Positions 21,281-28,638 of a stretch of DNA of 32,688 bases are shown piece after piece. Position 1 is the first letter of the stretch. Each line of letters starts with the position of its first letter. Under the pieces are notes generated by a model. The model saw only the letters and a list, made by a program, of their open reading frames with translations. It ran no database searches and was not told the DNA's origin. Origin of the DNA: DASXAQ01 sp036406615 (lineage in GTDB: Bacteria; Actinomycetota; UBA4738). The position numbers and the translations under genes are program-made. Where the stretch lies: the NCBI GenBank assembly GCA_036406615.1, contig DASXAQ010000018.1, positions 1-32,688 on the forward strand. Direction: 5' to 3'.

Positions 21281-22828
21281 GTGGTGGACGAATCGACGCG
21301 GACGGGAGAGCCGGTCGCCGACGCGGTGGAAAAGGCCTCCCTCGGCGGGCCCCCGAAGTACCACGAGAAGCTCGCCGAGCAGGGCAAGCTGTTCGTGCGC
21401 GAGCGTCTTCGGCTGCTGCTGGACGACCACGCGGCGTTCGCCGAGGACGGCCTGCTGGTCAACGCCCTGGCCGGCGACCTGCCGGCGGACGGAGTCGTGA
21501 CCGGCGTCGGGGCCGTCCACGGGCGGCCCGTCGCCATCATGGCCAACGACCCGACGGTCAAGGCCGGATCGTGGGGCGCCAAGACCGTCGAGAAGATCAT
21601 CCGCATCGTGGAGCTGGCGCGCCGACGCGCGATCCCCATCGTCTACCTGGTGGACTCCGCGGGTGCGCGGATCACGGACCAGGTCGAGCTGTTCCCGGGC
21701 AGGCGAGGCGCGGGGAAGATCTTCTACAACCAGGTCCAGGCATCGGGCCGGATTCCCCAGGTGTGCTGCCTGTTTGGTCCCTCGGCGGCCGGCGGCGCGT
21801 ACATCCCGGCGTTCTGCGACATCGTGTTCATGGTGGAGAAGAACGCCTCCATGTACCTGGGCTCGCCGCGTATGGCCGAGGAGGTCATCGGCGAGAAGGT
21901 GACGCTGGAGGAGATGGGCGGCGCGCGGATGCACTGCGAGGTGTCCGGCTGCGGCGACATGCTGGTCGCCGACGACAAGGGCGCCATCGAGGCGGCGCGC
22001 GCGTGGCTGTCGTACCTCCCGTCGAACTACCGCGAGCAGCCGCCGCTGGCCGAAGCGGGTCCACCCGCCTATCGGGGGTCGCTCGCGCGCCTGGTGCCGA
22101 GCGACGAGTCCAAGGCGTTCGACATGTACGCGCTGATCGCGGGGATCCTCGACGAGGGATCGCTGTTCGAGGTCAAGCCCGAGTACGCGAAAGAGGTCGT
22201 CGTCGGCCTCGGCCGCCTGGAGGGCCGGGTGGTCGGGGTCGTGGCCAACCAGCCCAACTACAAGGGCGGCACGCTGTTCGTCGACTCCTCGGACAAGGCG
22301 GCGCGCTTCATCTGGCTGTGCGACGCGTTCAACATCCCGCTGGTGTTCCTGGCCGACGTGCCCGGGTTCATGGTGGGCGCGGCGGTCGAGCGCCAGGGGA
22401 TCATCCGCCACGGGGCCAAGCTGATCACCGCGGTGTCGGAAGCGACCGTGCCCAAGCTCTGCGTGGTCGTACGCAAGGCGTACGGCGCCGGCCTGTACGC
22501 GATGGCCGGCCCCGGCTTCGAGCCCGACGCCACGATCGCCCTGCCGACCGCCCGGATCGCGGTGATGGGGCCGGAGCCGGCCGTGAACGCCGTCTACTAC
22601 AACACGATCCAGGGCATCGCGGACGAGGGCGAACGCGAAGCGTTCGTCGCCGAGAAGCGCCGCGAGTACGAGCGCGACATCGACCTGCTGCGGCTGGCCT
22701 CGGAGAACGTCGTCGACGCGGTGGTCCAGCCCGACGACCTGCGGACCGAGATCGCCCTGCGACTGGCGCAAGCCAGCGACAAGGACCGCACGTTCAGCCG
22801 GCGTCGCCACGGCGTGCCGCCGGTCTGA
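21281..22828 (+). CDS. Acyl-CoA carboxylase carboxyltransferase (beta) subunit
   Basis: The 515-residue protein has tandem crotonase-like carboxyltransferase domains. The N-domain includes GPSAAGGAYIPAFCDIVFMV, which forms the CoA-side oxyanion pocket, and EEMGGARMHCEVSGCGDML. The C-domain has NQPNYKGGTLFVDSSDKAARF, PLVFLADVPGFMVGAAVERQ and KAYGAGLYAMAGPGFEPD (each a separate block). It would transfer carboxyl from biotin to an acyl-CoA. With an AUH-like hydratase and HMG-CoA lyase downstream, 3-methylcrotonyl-CoA is the most likely substrate, although propionyl- or geranyl-CoA cannot be excluded. The biotin carboxylase/biotin carrier (alpha) subunit is not in the window. Confidence 0.88.
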   Translation: MVDESTRTGEPVADAVEKASLGGPPKYHEKLAEQGKLFVRERLRLLLDDHAAFAEDGLLVNALAGDLPADGVVTGVGAVHGRPVAIMANDPTVKAGSWGAKTVEKIIRIVELARRRAIPIVYLVDSAGARITDQVELFPGRRGAGKIFYNQVQASGRIPQVCCLFGPSAAGGAYIPAFCDIVFMVEKNASMYLGSPRMAEEVIGEKVTLEEMGGARMHCEVSGCGDMLVADDKGAIEAARAWLSYLPSNYREQPPLAEAGPPAYRGSLARLVPSDESKAFDMYALIAGILDEGSLFEVKPEYAKEVVVGLGRLEGRVVGVVANQPNYKGGTLFVDSSDKAARFIWLCDAFNIPLVFLADVPGFMVGAAVERQGIIRHGAKLITAVSEATVPKLCVVVRKAYGAGLYAMAGPGFEPDATIALPTARIAVMGPEPAVNAVYYNTIQGIADEGEREAFVAEKRREYERDIDLLRLASENVVDAVVQPDDLRTEIALRLAQASDKDRTFSRRRHGVPPV

Positions 22829-22841
22829 CGCGTCCGACGCG

Positions 22842-23618
22842 ATGGCGTTCGTCGAGCAGAGCACCGACGGCCGGCTGGCCACGATCACGATCACGCGGCC
22901 CGAGGCGCTGAACGCCATCTCCGGCGACGTCGCGGATGAGATCGCCGCGGCGTTTCGGGCCGCCGCCGGGAACGGGTCGGTCTGGACTGTCGTCCTCGCT
23001 GCGGCCGGCGACCGCGCCTTCTGCGTCGGCGCCGACCTCAAGGAGCGAAACACGCTCGACGACGAAGGGTGGGCGCGCAACCGGGTTCGGATGCGCGAGC
23101 TGTTCGAGGCGATCCGCGACTGCCCGGTCCCCACGATCGCGTCGGTCTTCGGCTTCGCGCTGGGGGGCGGCTTCGAGCTTGCGCTGTCGTGCGACCTGAT
23201 CGTGGCCTCCGAGGACGCGGTGTTCGGGCTGCCGGAGACGACGGTCGGGATCGTGCCGGGCGGCGGGGGCACACAGCTGCTCGCGCGCAAGATCGGGCTC
23301 GCGCGCGCGAAGGAGCTGATCTTCACCGGACGGCGGCTGCCGGTCGAGGAAGCCCACGAGTGGGGGTTGGTGGCCCGCGTCGCGCCGCGCGGCGAGCTGG
23401 CGTCCGCGACGGCGGATCTCGCCGGACGGATCCTGGCGGCTTCCCCCGTCGCGGTGCGCGAGGCGAAGTCGGCGATGGACGGCGGCTTCGGAATCCCGCT
23501 CCAGGACGCACTGGAACTGGAGGACGCCGCGTGGCGCCGCGCGATCGCATCGGACGACCGGCGGGAGGGCGTGGCGGCGTTCAACGAGAAGCGCGGGCCC
23601 GGGTGGACCGGCCGGTGA
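22842..23618 (+). CDS. Enoyl-CoA hydratase, methylglutaconyl-CoA hydratase (AUH)-like
   Basis: A 258-residue crotonase-fold enzyme. The CoA/oxyanion segment reads AFCVGADLKERN (60-71), very like AUH proteins. The second oxyanion glycine and first catalytic Glu are in LGGGFELALSCD (Glu112). The second Glu132 is in FGLPETTVGIVPGGGGTQLL, 20 residues later, as in rat enoyl-CoA hydratase. Between carboxyltransferase and HMG-CoA lyase genes, hydration of 3-methylglutaconyl-CoA to HMG-CoA is the natural assignment. The ATG is 13 bp after the carboxyltransferase stop, and its stop overlaps the next start as GTGA. Confidence 0.88.
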   Translation: MAFVEQSTDGRLATITITRPEALNAISGDVADEIAAAFRAAAGNGSVWTVVLAAAGDRAFCVGADLKERNTLDDEGWARNRVRMRELFEAIRDCPVPTIASVFGFALGGGFELALSCDLIVASEDAVFGLPETTVGIVPGGGGTQLLARKIGLARAKELIFTGRRLPVEEAHEWGLVARVAPRGELASATADLAGRILAASPVAVREAKSAMDGGFGIPLQDALELEDAAWRRAIASDDRREGVAAFNEKRGPGWTGR

Positions 23619-24544
23619 GGCCCGAGCTGCCCGGCCTGGTCACGATCCGCGAGGTCGGCCCACGCGACGGCCTCCAGTCCGAACGACCGCTGCCCGTCGA
23701 GGAGCGAGCCACGCTCATCGAGGCACTGGCCGCCACCGGGGTTCCCGAGATCGAAGCGGTCTCGTTCGTGTCACCGAAGGCGGTCCCGGCGATGGCCGAC
23801 GCCACCGATGTCTGGGCGCGCGTGCGACGTGACCCCTCGGTCGCCTACTCGGCCCTGGTCCCGAACGCACGCGGCGCGCAGGCCGCCGTCGACGCCGGCG
23901 GGTTCGCTTCGCTGCAGGCGTTCCTCGGCGTGGCCGACGGCTACAACCGCGCGAACGTGGGCAAGTCGGTGCAGGAGTCGATGGGCGACGTCCGCGACGC
24001 CATCGAGGTCGGCGCGGACGCCGGCGTCCCCGTGGAGGTGTCGATCTCCGCCGCGTTCGGCGATCCCTACGACGGCGACGTCGAACCGGAGCGCGTGCGC
24101 GCGCTGGCGGCGGCGATGCTGGACGCGGGCGCGGCCGGCATCTCGCTCGGCGACACGACCGGGATGGCCACCCCCGCGCGGGTGTGGGACGTGGCCGGGC
24201 TGCTGCTCGACCGGCTGCCCGGCGTGCGGCTGAACCTGCACCTGCACGACACGCGTGGCACCGCGATGGCCAACGCGCTGGCCGCCCTGGAACTCGGCGT
24301 CACGCGCTTCGACGCGTCGATCGGCGGGCTGGGCGGGTCGCCGTTCGCTCAGGGCGTGAACGGAAACCTCGCGACGGAGGACCTGGTCCACATGCTCGAC
24401 GACATGGGCATTCGCACCGGCGCCAACCTCGAGCGCCTGATCGAGGTGGCCGGGATCGTGGCAAAGCTGGTCGGCCACGAGGTCCCCAGCCGCGTCTCGG
24501 GCGCCGGCCCTCGGATCGACCCGGAGCCCGACGGCGGCGGCTGA
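23615..24544 (+). CDS. Hydroxymethylglutaryl-CoA lyase-like protein with Ser at the catalytic Cys position
   Basis: The 309-residue TIM-barrel protein matches HMG-CoA lyase, which cleaves HMG-CoA to acetyl-CoA and acetoacetate. It has REVGPRDGLQ with Arg17 and metal ligand Asp18, ISAAFGDPYDG, SLGDTTGMATP, LHLHDTRGTAMAN with metal ligands His209 and His211, and GNLATEDLVHML with Asn251. The loop that normally reads GLGGCP has Ser242 (GLGGSP, codon TCG at 24338-24340), so the catalytic Cys is missing while all metal ligands remain. The GTG start overlaps the hydratase stop by 4 nt. It could be a slow lyase or a related aldol-type lyase with another substrate. Confidence 0.88.
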   Translation: MRPELPGLVTIREVGPRDGLQSERPLPVEERATLIEALAATGVPEIEAVSFVSPKAVPAMADATDVWARVRRDPSVAYSALVPNARGAQAAVDAGGFASLQAFLGVADGYNRANVGKSVQESMGDVRDAIEVGADAGVPVEVSISAAFGDPYDGDVEPERVRALAAAMLDAGAAGISLGDTTGMATPARVWDVAGLLLDRLPGVRLNLHLHDTRGTAMANALAALELGVTRFDASIGGLGGSPFAQGVNGNLATEDLVHMLDDMGIRTGANLERLIEVAGIVAKLVGHEVPSRVSGAGPRIDPEPDGGG

Positions 24545-24555
24545 CTCATGGTCAG
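24541..24555 (+). terminator. Small hairpin at the end of the leucine-degradation operon
   Basis: CTGAC (24541-24545) and GTCAG (24551-24555) pair over a 5-nt loop and include the lyase stop codon. It is weak on its own. Confidence 0.25.
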
Positions 24556-24599
24556 GGCACCTGCCTTGACTTTCCCGGAACGACCGCCACACACTGACG

Positions 24600-24620
24600 G
24601 GCGCCCCAAGCTGGGGCGTC
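24600..24620 (+). terminator. GC-rich hairpin between operon and SBP gene
   Basis: CGCCCC (24602-24607) pairs with GGGGCG (24613-24618) over AAGCT, with one G-T and one G-C pair extending the stem to 8 bp. It lies 56 bp after the lyase stop. No T-tract follows. It is the better candidate for operon termination. Confidence 0.45.
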
Positions 24621-24696
24621 GATCGTGAATCCATGGGGCCGGGGAGCCCCGTACACAGACCTAAAGAGCCGGGGGGATTCGGCGTTGGGAGGCAGC

Positions 24697-26367
24697 ATGG
24701 GACGGCGAGTTCGTGTGGTCGCGGCGGTGGCGGCGGTGGCGCTGGTCGCCGCGGCGTGCAACAAATCGAGCGGCGGAGGCTCGACGAATCCGGGCAGCGT
24801 GAAGTCCGGCGGCGTCTTCCGGCTCGGGACCTCGAGCACGATCGACAGCCTGAACCCGTTCCTGGCGTTCCAGGCCAACGCGATCCTGGTGTTCGTCTAC
24901 ACGTACCCGTACCTGACCACCTACGACCAACGCAACAACATCGTGCCCTGGTTCGCCAAGTCCTGGGAGGCCTCGCCAGACGGCCTGACGTGGACGTTCC
25001 ACCTCGTCTCCAACGCCAAGTGGTCCGACGGGCAGCCGATGAACGCCAATGACGTCGCGTGGATGTACAACACGGTCGTCAAGTACCAGAACGGGCCGGC
25101 CTCGATCTTCGCCGGTTACGTCACCGGGCTGAAGACCGCGACGGCCACCGACCCGAGCACCGTCACGTTCACCTACTCGTCGCCGGTGAGCGACGCGGTC
25201 GAGCAGTTGAGCGCGATCCCGATCCTGCCCGAGCACGTGTGGGGCTCGCTCGCCACCGGCTCCGCCAAGGAGCTCAAGAGCTACCAGAACACCCCGCAGG
25301 ATGGGAAGCCGGTCGTCTCCGGCGGGCCGTTCGAGCTGGTCAAGTACCAGAAGGACCAGGTCGCGCTGCTGCAGCGCAATCCGAACTGGTGGGGCCAGAA
25401 GCCGCATATGGACGGGTTCGGCATCCAGATCTTCTCCAACGACGACGCGATGATCACGGCGCTGAAGACCAACCAGCTCGACGGCGTGGAGAGCGTGCCG
25501 TTCACGGACGTTACGAAGGTCTCGCAGGCCGGTTTCAAGGTGACGAAGACGCCGGGCGTGTTCTTCTACGACTTCATCATCAACTCGAACCCGAAGAAGA
25601 CGGTCAACCGAGAGCTGCTGGATCCCACCGTGAAGCAGGCGTTCGAGTACGCGATCGATCGCAAGAGCATCATCCAGACGGCGCTGCTCGGGTACGGCAC
25701 CACGGGCGATTCGATCATTCCGCCGGCGATCGCGAAGTGGCACGACCCCAACCTCCACGCGCTGCCGTTCGACCTGGCGAAGGCAAACCAGCTGCTGGAC
25801 GGGCTCGGGTTCGCGAAGGGATCCGACGGCATCCGCGTGGCGGACGGACACCCGATGTCCTACTCGGTCATCGTCCCGAACAGCCGCACGGGCGACCTGA
25901 GCCCCACGTTCCAGATCATGCAGAACGACTTCCGGCAGATCGGGGTGCAGCTCAAGCTGAAGGTCATGGACCCGAGCGCGGCGTTCGACGCGATCGGCGC
26001 GCCGAACTACACGTACAAGACGTTCGACCTGGCGATGTGGGACTGGATCCCGGGCCCCGACCCCAGCAGCATCCTGTCGGTCCTGCTCTGCAACCAGTAC
26101 GGCTCGAACAGCGACACGGGGTACTGCAACCCGACGTACGACGACCTGTACAAGCAGCAGACGGAGGCCATCGACCAGAAGAAGCGGCTGCAGCTCGTGT
26201 ACCAGATGCAGGAGATGGTCTTCAACGACCGGCCGTACATCATCCTGAACTACCCCGACGTCATCGACGGGTACTCGCCGCGCTGGACGAACTTCTTCCA
26301 GGAGTTCGGCTACGGCATCTTCGACACCGAGGGCGCGCAGAGCTTCATCCAGGCCCACCTGGCGTAG
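24697..26367 (+). CDS. ABC transporter substrate-binding lipoprotein, family 5 (peptide/nickel type)
   Basis: A 556-residue exported lipoprotein. A basic start and hydrophobic h-region end in the lipobox LVAAAC (Cys21-22 region), followed by a Ser/Gly linker. The mature part follows the SBP_bac_5 pattern: GVFRLGTSSTIDSLNPF, WEASPDGLTWTFHLVSNAKW, SDGQPMNANDVAWMYNTV, PVVSGGPFELVKYQKDQVAL, VKQAFEYAIDRKSIIQTAL and the late WDWIPGPDPSSILSVL (separate blocks). Such proteins bind oligopeptides, dipeptides, nickel or similar solutes. No permease or ATPase gene is adjacent on either side, so it is either an orphan or served by a distant transporter. The ATG at 24697 has GGGAGG with 4 nt spacing. Confidence 0.92.
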   Translation: MGRRVRVVAAVAAVALVAAACNKSSGGGSTNPGSVKSGGVFRLGTSSTIDSLNPFLAFQANAILVFVYTYPYLTTYDQRNNIVPWFAKSWEASPDGLTWTFHLVSNAKWSDGQPMNANDVAWMYNTVVKYQNGPASIFAGYVTGLKTATATDPSTVTFTYSSPVSDAVEQLSAIPILPEHVWGSLATGSAKELKSYQNTPQDGKPVVSGGPFELVKYQKDQVALLQRNPNWWGQKPHMDGFGIQIFSNDDAMITALKTNQLDGVESVPFTDVTKVSQAGFKVTKTPGVFFYDFIINSNPKKTVNRELLDPTVKQAFEYAIDRKSIIQTALLGYGTTGDSIIPPAIAKWHDPNLHALPFDLAKANQLLDGLGFAKGSDGIRVADGHPMSYSVIVPNSRTGDLSPTFQIMQNDFRQIGVQLKLKVMDPSAAFDAIGAPNYTYKTFDLAMWDWIPGPDPSSILSVLLCNQYGSNSDTGYCNPTYDDLYKQQTEAIDQKKRLQLVYQMQEMVFNDRPYIILNYPDVIDGYSPRWTNFFQEFGYGIFDTEGAQSFIQAHLA

Positions 26368-26374
26368 GCGTCAT

Positions 26375-26410
26375 CAGGGGTGGCGCCCCCACGAGGAGGC
26401 GCCACCCCTG
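26375..26410. terminator. Strong bidirectional hairpin between convergent operons
   Basis: A perfect 13-bp inverted repeat, CAGGGGTGGCGCC (26375-26387) and GGCGCCACCCCTG (26398-26410), with a 10-nt loop. It sits 8 bp after the SBP stop and 16 bp from the end of the convergent BHMT gene, the ideal place for a shared terminator. No T-tract is present on either side. Confidence 0.75.
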
Positions 26411-26425
26411 AGCGCCGGGAACCGA

Positions 26426-27421
26426 TCAGACCTCGGTCTGCGTGTGCTCGCGGTACTCGTAGCCGGACATGGGCTTGCCGCTCTCCGACTTCCACGCGCG
26501 CTCCTCGGCGGGAAGCTTGCCGAGCGCCTTCGCCATGGCGCGCACGTGGGTCGCCACGGCGCCGCAACACGACCCGATGTAGCCGATCCCGGCCTCGTTC
26601 GCCTGCCGGGCGAACTCGGCCAGGTCCCCGCGGGGCAGCTGCATCGGGTCCAGGCCGTACGGGAACGCGTCGTACGCGGTGAAGTCGGGGTTCTCCGCGG
26701 TCGTGCGGTACGCCACGGGCTGCGCCGCGACATGGGCGGCGGTGGCGGCGCGCATGGCGATCGCGATCGGCAGCATCTGCCCGGGTCCGTTCAGGCAGTT
26801 CACGCCCACGACGTCGGCGCCGGCGTCGGCGAGCCTGCGCGCGCAGTCGGCCGGCGATTCGCCCTCGTACGAGACGGGAACGGGCTGCTCGAACGACATC
26901 GTGACCATCACCGGCAGCCCGGTCCGCTTCGCCCGCTCCACGAACAGGAGCGCCTCGCCCAGGTACGAGAACGTCTCGCCGATCCAGAAGTCCGGTGGCC
27001 CGGCGTCCAGCTGGTCCTGGAGCTGGCGGTCGAACAGCGCGCGGACGTGGTCGGCCGAGGTCGCCTTCGCGGGGTCGTACGCCCACGTGAGCGACAGGTT
27101 GCCGGCCACCAGCGCGTCGCCCTCGGCGGCGACCTTGCGTGCGATCTGGACCGCGCTTCGGTTGATGTCGTCCACGCGTCCGGCCAGGCCGACGGTCGCG
27201 AGCTTGTCGTCGCTCGCGTAGAACGTCATGGTCTGCAGCACGTCCGCGCCGGCGCGAAGGAACTCGCGGTGCAACTCGGCCAGCGCGTCGGGATGATCGA
27301 CCACGACCTCGGGCGTGAACGGCCCCGCCTGCACGTAGCCGCGCTTCTCCAGCTCCAGCAGGTAGCCGCCGTCCCCAAGGACCGGCCCGGCCGACAGGCG
27401 TTCCAGCAGCGTCCCCGGCAT
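26426..27421 (-). CDS. Betaine-homocysteine S-methyltransferase
   Basis: The 331-residue protein strongly resembles animal BHMT, which moves a methyl group from glycine betaine to homocysteine, giving methionine and dimethylglycine. Shared blocks include GDGGYLLELEKRGYVQAG, then PEVVVDHPDALAELHREFLRAG, and LQTMTFYASDDKL (as separate pieces). The zinc-binding thiolates are Cys209 in GVNC and Cys285-Cys286 in GSCCG. The C-terminus lacks part of the long dimerisation arm of the 406-residue human enzyme. The ATG at 27421 is preceded by GAGGG at short spacing. It is the last gene of a three-gene operon with two FAD enzymes, one suited to demethylating dimethylglycine or sarcosine. Confidence 0.9.
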   Translation of the reverse strand: MPGTLLERLSAGPVLGDGGYLLELEKRGYVQAGPFTPEVVVDHPDALAELHREFLRAGADVLQTMTFYASDDKLATVGLAGRVDDINRSAVQIARKVAAEGDALVAGNLSLTWAYDPAKATSADHVRALFDRQLQDQLDAGPPDFWIGETFSYLGEALLFVERAKRTGLPVMVTMSFEQPVPVSYEGESPADCARRLADAGADVVGVNCLNGPGQMLPIAIAMRAATAAHVAAQPVAYRTTAENPDFTAYDAFPYGLDPMQLPRGDLAEFARQANEAGIGYIGSCCGAVATHVRAMAKALGKLPAEERAWKSESGKPMSGYEYREHTQTEV

Positions 27422-27446
27422 GTCCCTCACCCGCCCTTTCCGTTGC

Positions 27447-28619
27447 TCAGTCGTCCTCGTACTCGAACTCCGCCTTGATCGGCTCTCCCTCCGCGAACCG
27501 TGACGGCCGGAAGGCGTGCAGGTCGACGGCCGTCGCGCGCCCGTCGAGGATGAGCTCCGCCAGGCAGCGGCCGACGGCCGGCGCGATCTTGAAGCCCATC
27601 CCCGAGAACCCGATGGCGACCAGCAGGCCATCGACGCCTGGCGCGGCCCCCAGCAGCGGCCGGAAGTCCGGCGACGTGTCGTACAGGCCGGTGATCCCGC
27701 GGACGATGCCCGCGTACTCCAGCGCGGGGATCCTTCGCGCGGCCGCGGCGACCAGCTCGCCGACCGTCTCGTCGTCGGTCGTCGCCGGGAGCGCGTCGGG
27801 GTCCATGCCCCGGGGGCCGTAGAAGCCACCGACCAGCGTCATGTCCGGACGCTCCGAGCGGAAGTAGCACGCGGTGATGGAATCGATGCACGACGCGCCG
27901 CCCGGCTTCATGCCGTCGGGGTTCTTGAGTATCACGGTCTGGTGGTACTCGGCCTCGATCGGCAGCTCGACGCCGGCGGTCCGAAGCAGCACCGGCGACC
28001 AGACGTTCGCCGCGACCAGCGTGACGCCCGCCTCGACGTCGCCGCCGTCGGTCGTGATCCCGGTCACGCGGGAGCCACCCCGGTCCACGCGCAGCGCACG
28101 GACCGGCGTGTCCGGCAGGTACTCGATGCCCCGCCCGCGAGCCGCCGCCATGAAGTCGCTCGCCACGCCCGCGCCGTCCCCGTAGCCGGAACCGGGCTCC
28201 CAGGCGGCGGCCGCCACATCCTCGACGTTCCAGTCGGGCTCGAGCTCCTTCAGCTCGGCCGCGGTGATCACCTGCGCGTCCGCGCCGAGGTCGCGCTGCA
28301 TCTCGACGTTTCGACGCAGCAGGTCGGCTTCGTGCTCGGGCACGATGCGGACGAACCCCGTGGCGCGGAAGTCCCCCGGCGCGCCCACGACGTCGTTCCA
28401 GCGTTCGAACATCTGGCGGCTGAGCAGGGCCAGGCGGACCTCCGCCGGGAAGCTGTAGTGCAACCGGACCAACGCGGACGAGCGCCCGCTCATCCCTTCC
28501 CCCGCCCGCGCCCGGTCCACGACGAGCACCCGGCCCGCGCCGCGCTCGGCGAGGTGGAACGCCGTGGAGGCGCCGATCACGCCCGCGCCGACGACGACGA
28601 CGTCGGCCGTCCGCGTCAT
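27447..28619 (-). CDS. FAD-dependent oxidoreductase, sarcosine oxidase beta/dimethylglycine dehydrogenase-like
   Basis: The 390-residue DAO-family flavoprotein has an N-terminal Rossmann motif VVVVGAGVIGASTAFHLAERG (GxGxxG at 11-16). It has the SSALVRLHYSFPAEVRLAL segment typical of sarcosine oxidase beta-like proteins, a GYGDGAGVASDFMAAA helix, GVTLVAANVWSP, and the C-terminal FAD-binding LVAIGFSGMGFKIAPAVG (each a separate block). It would oxidatively demethylate a secondary or tertiary amine such as dimethylglycine or sarcosine. It lies 25 nt upstream of the BHMT gene, whose product dimethylglycine would be a fitting substrate. The ATG at 28619 is 19 nt after the preceding gene. Confidence 0.88.
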   Translation of the reverse strand: MTRTADVVVVGAGVIGASTAFHLAERGAGRVLVVDRARAGEGMSGRSSALVRLHYSFPAEVRLALLSRQMFERWNDVVGAPGDFRATGFVRIVPEHEADLLRRNVEMQRDLGADAQVITAAELKELEPDWNVEDVAAAAWEPGSGYGDGAGVASDFMAAARGRGIEYLPDTPVRALRVDRGGSRVTGITTDGGDVEAGVTLVAANVWSPVLLRTAGVELPIEAEYHQTVILKNPDGMKPGGASCIDSITACYFRSERPDMTLVGGFYGPRGMDPDALPATTDDETVGELVAAAARRIPALEYAGIVRGITGLYDTSPDFRPLLGAAPGVDGLLVAIGFSGMGFKIAPAVGRCLAELILDGRATAVDLHAFRPSRFAEGEPIKAEFEYEDD

Positions 28620-28638
28620 CGCTCCCCGTCCCGCATGA

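Noticed and set aside
21242..23584. Long open frame on the minus strand (780 codons) opposite the carboxyltransferase and hydratase genes
   Set aside because: Its translation is Arg/His/Asp-rich with no fold or motif, and it lies antisense to two proteins with clear catalytic motifs. It is a by-product of high GC content.
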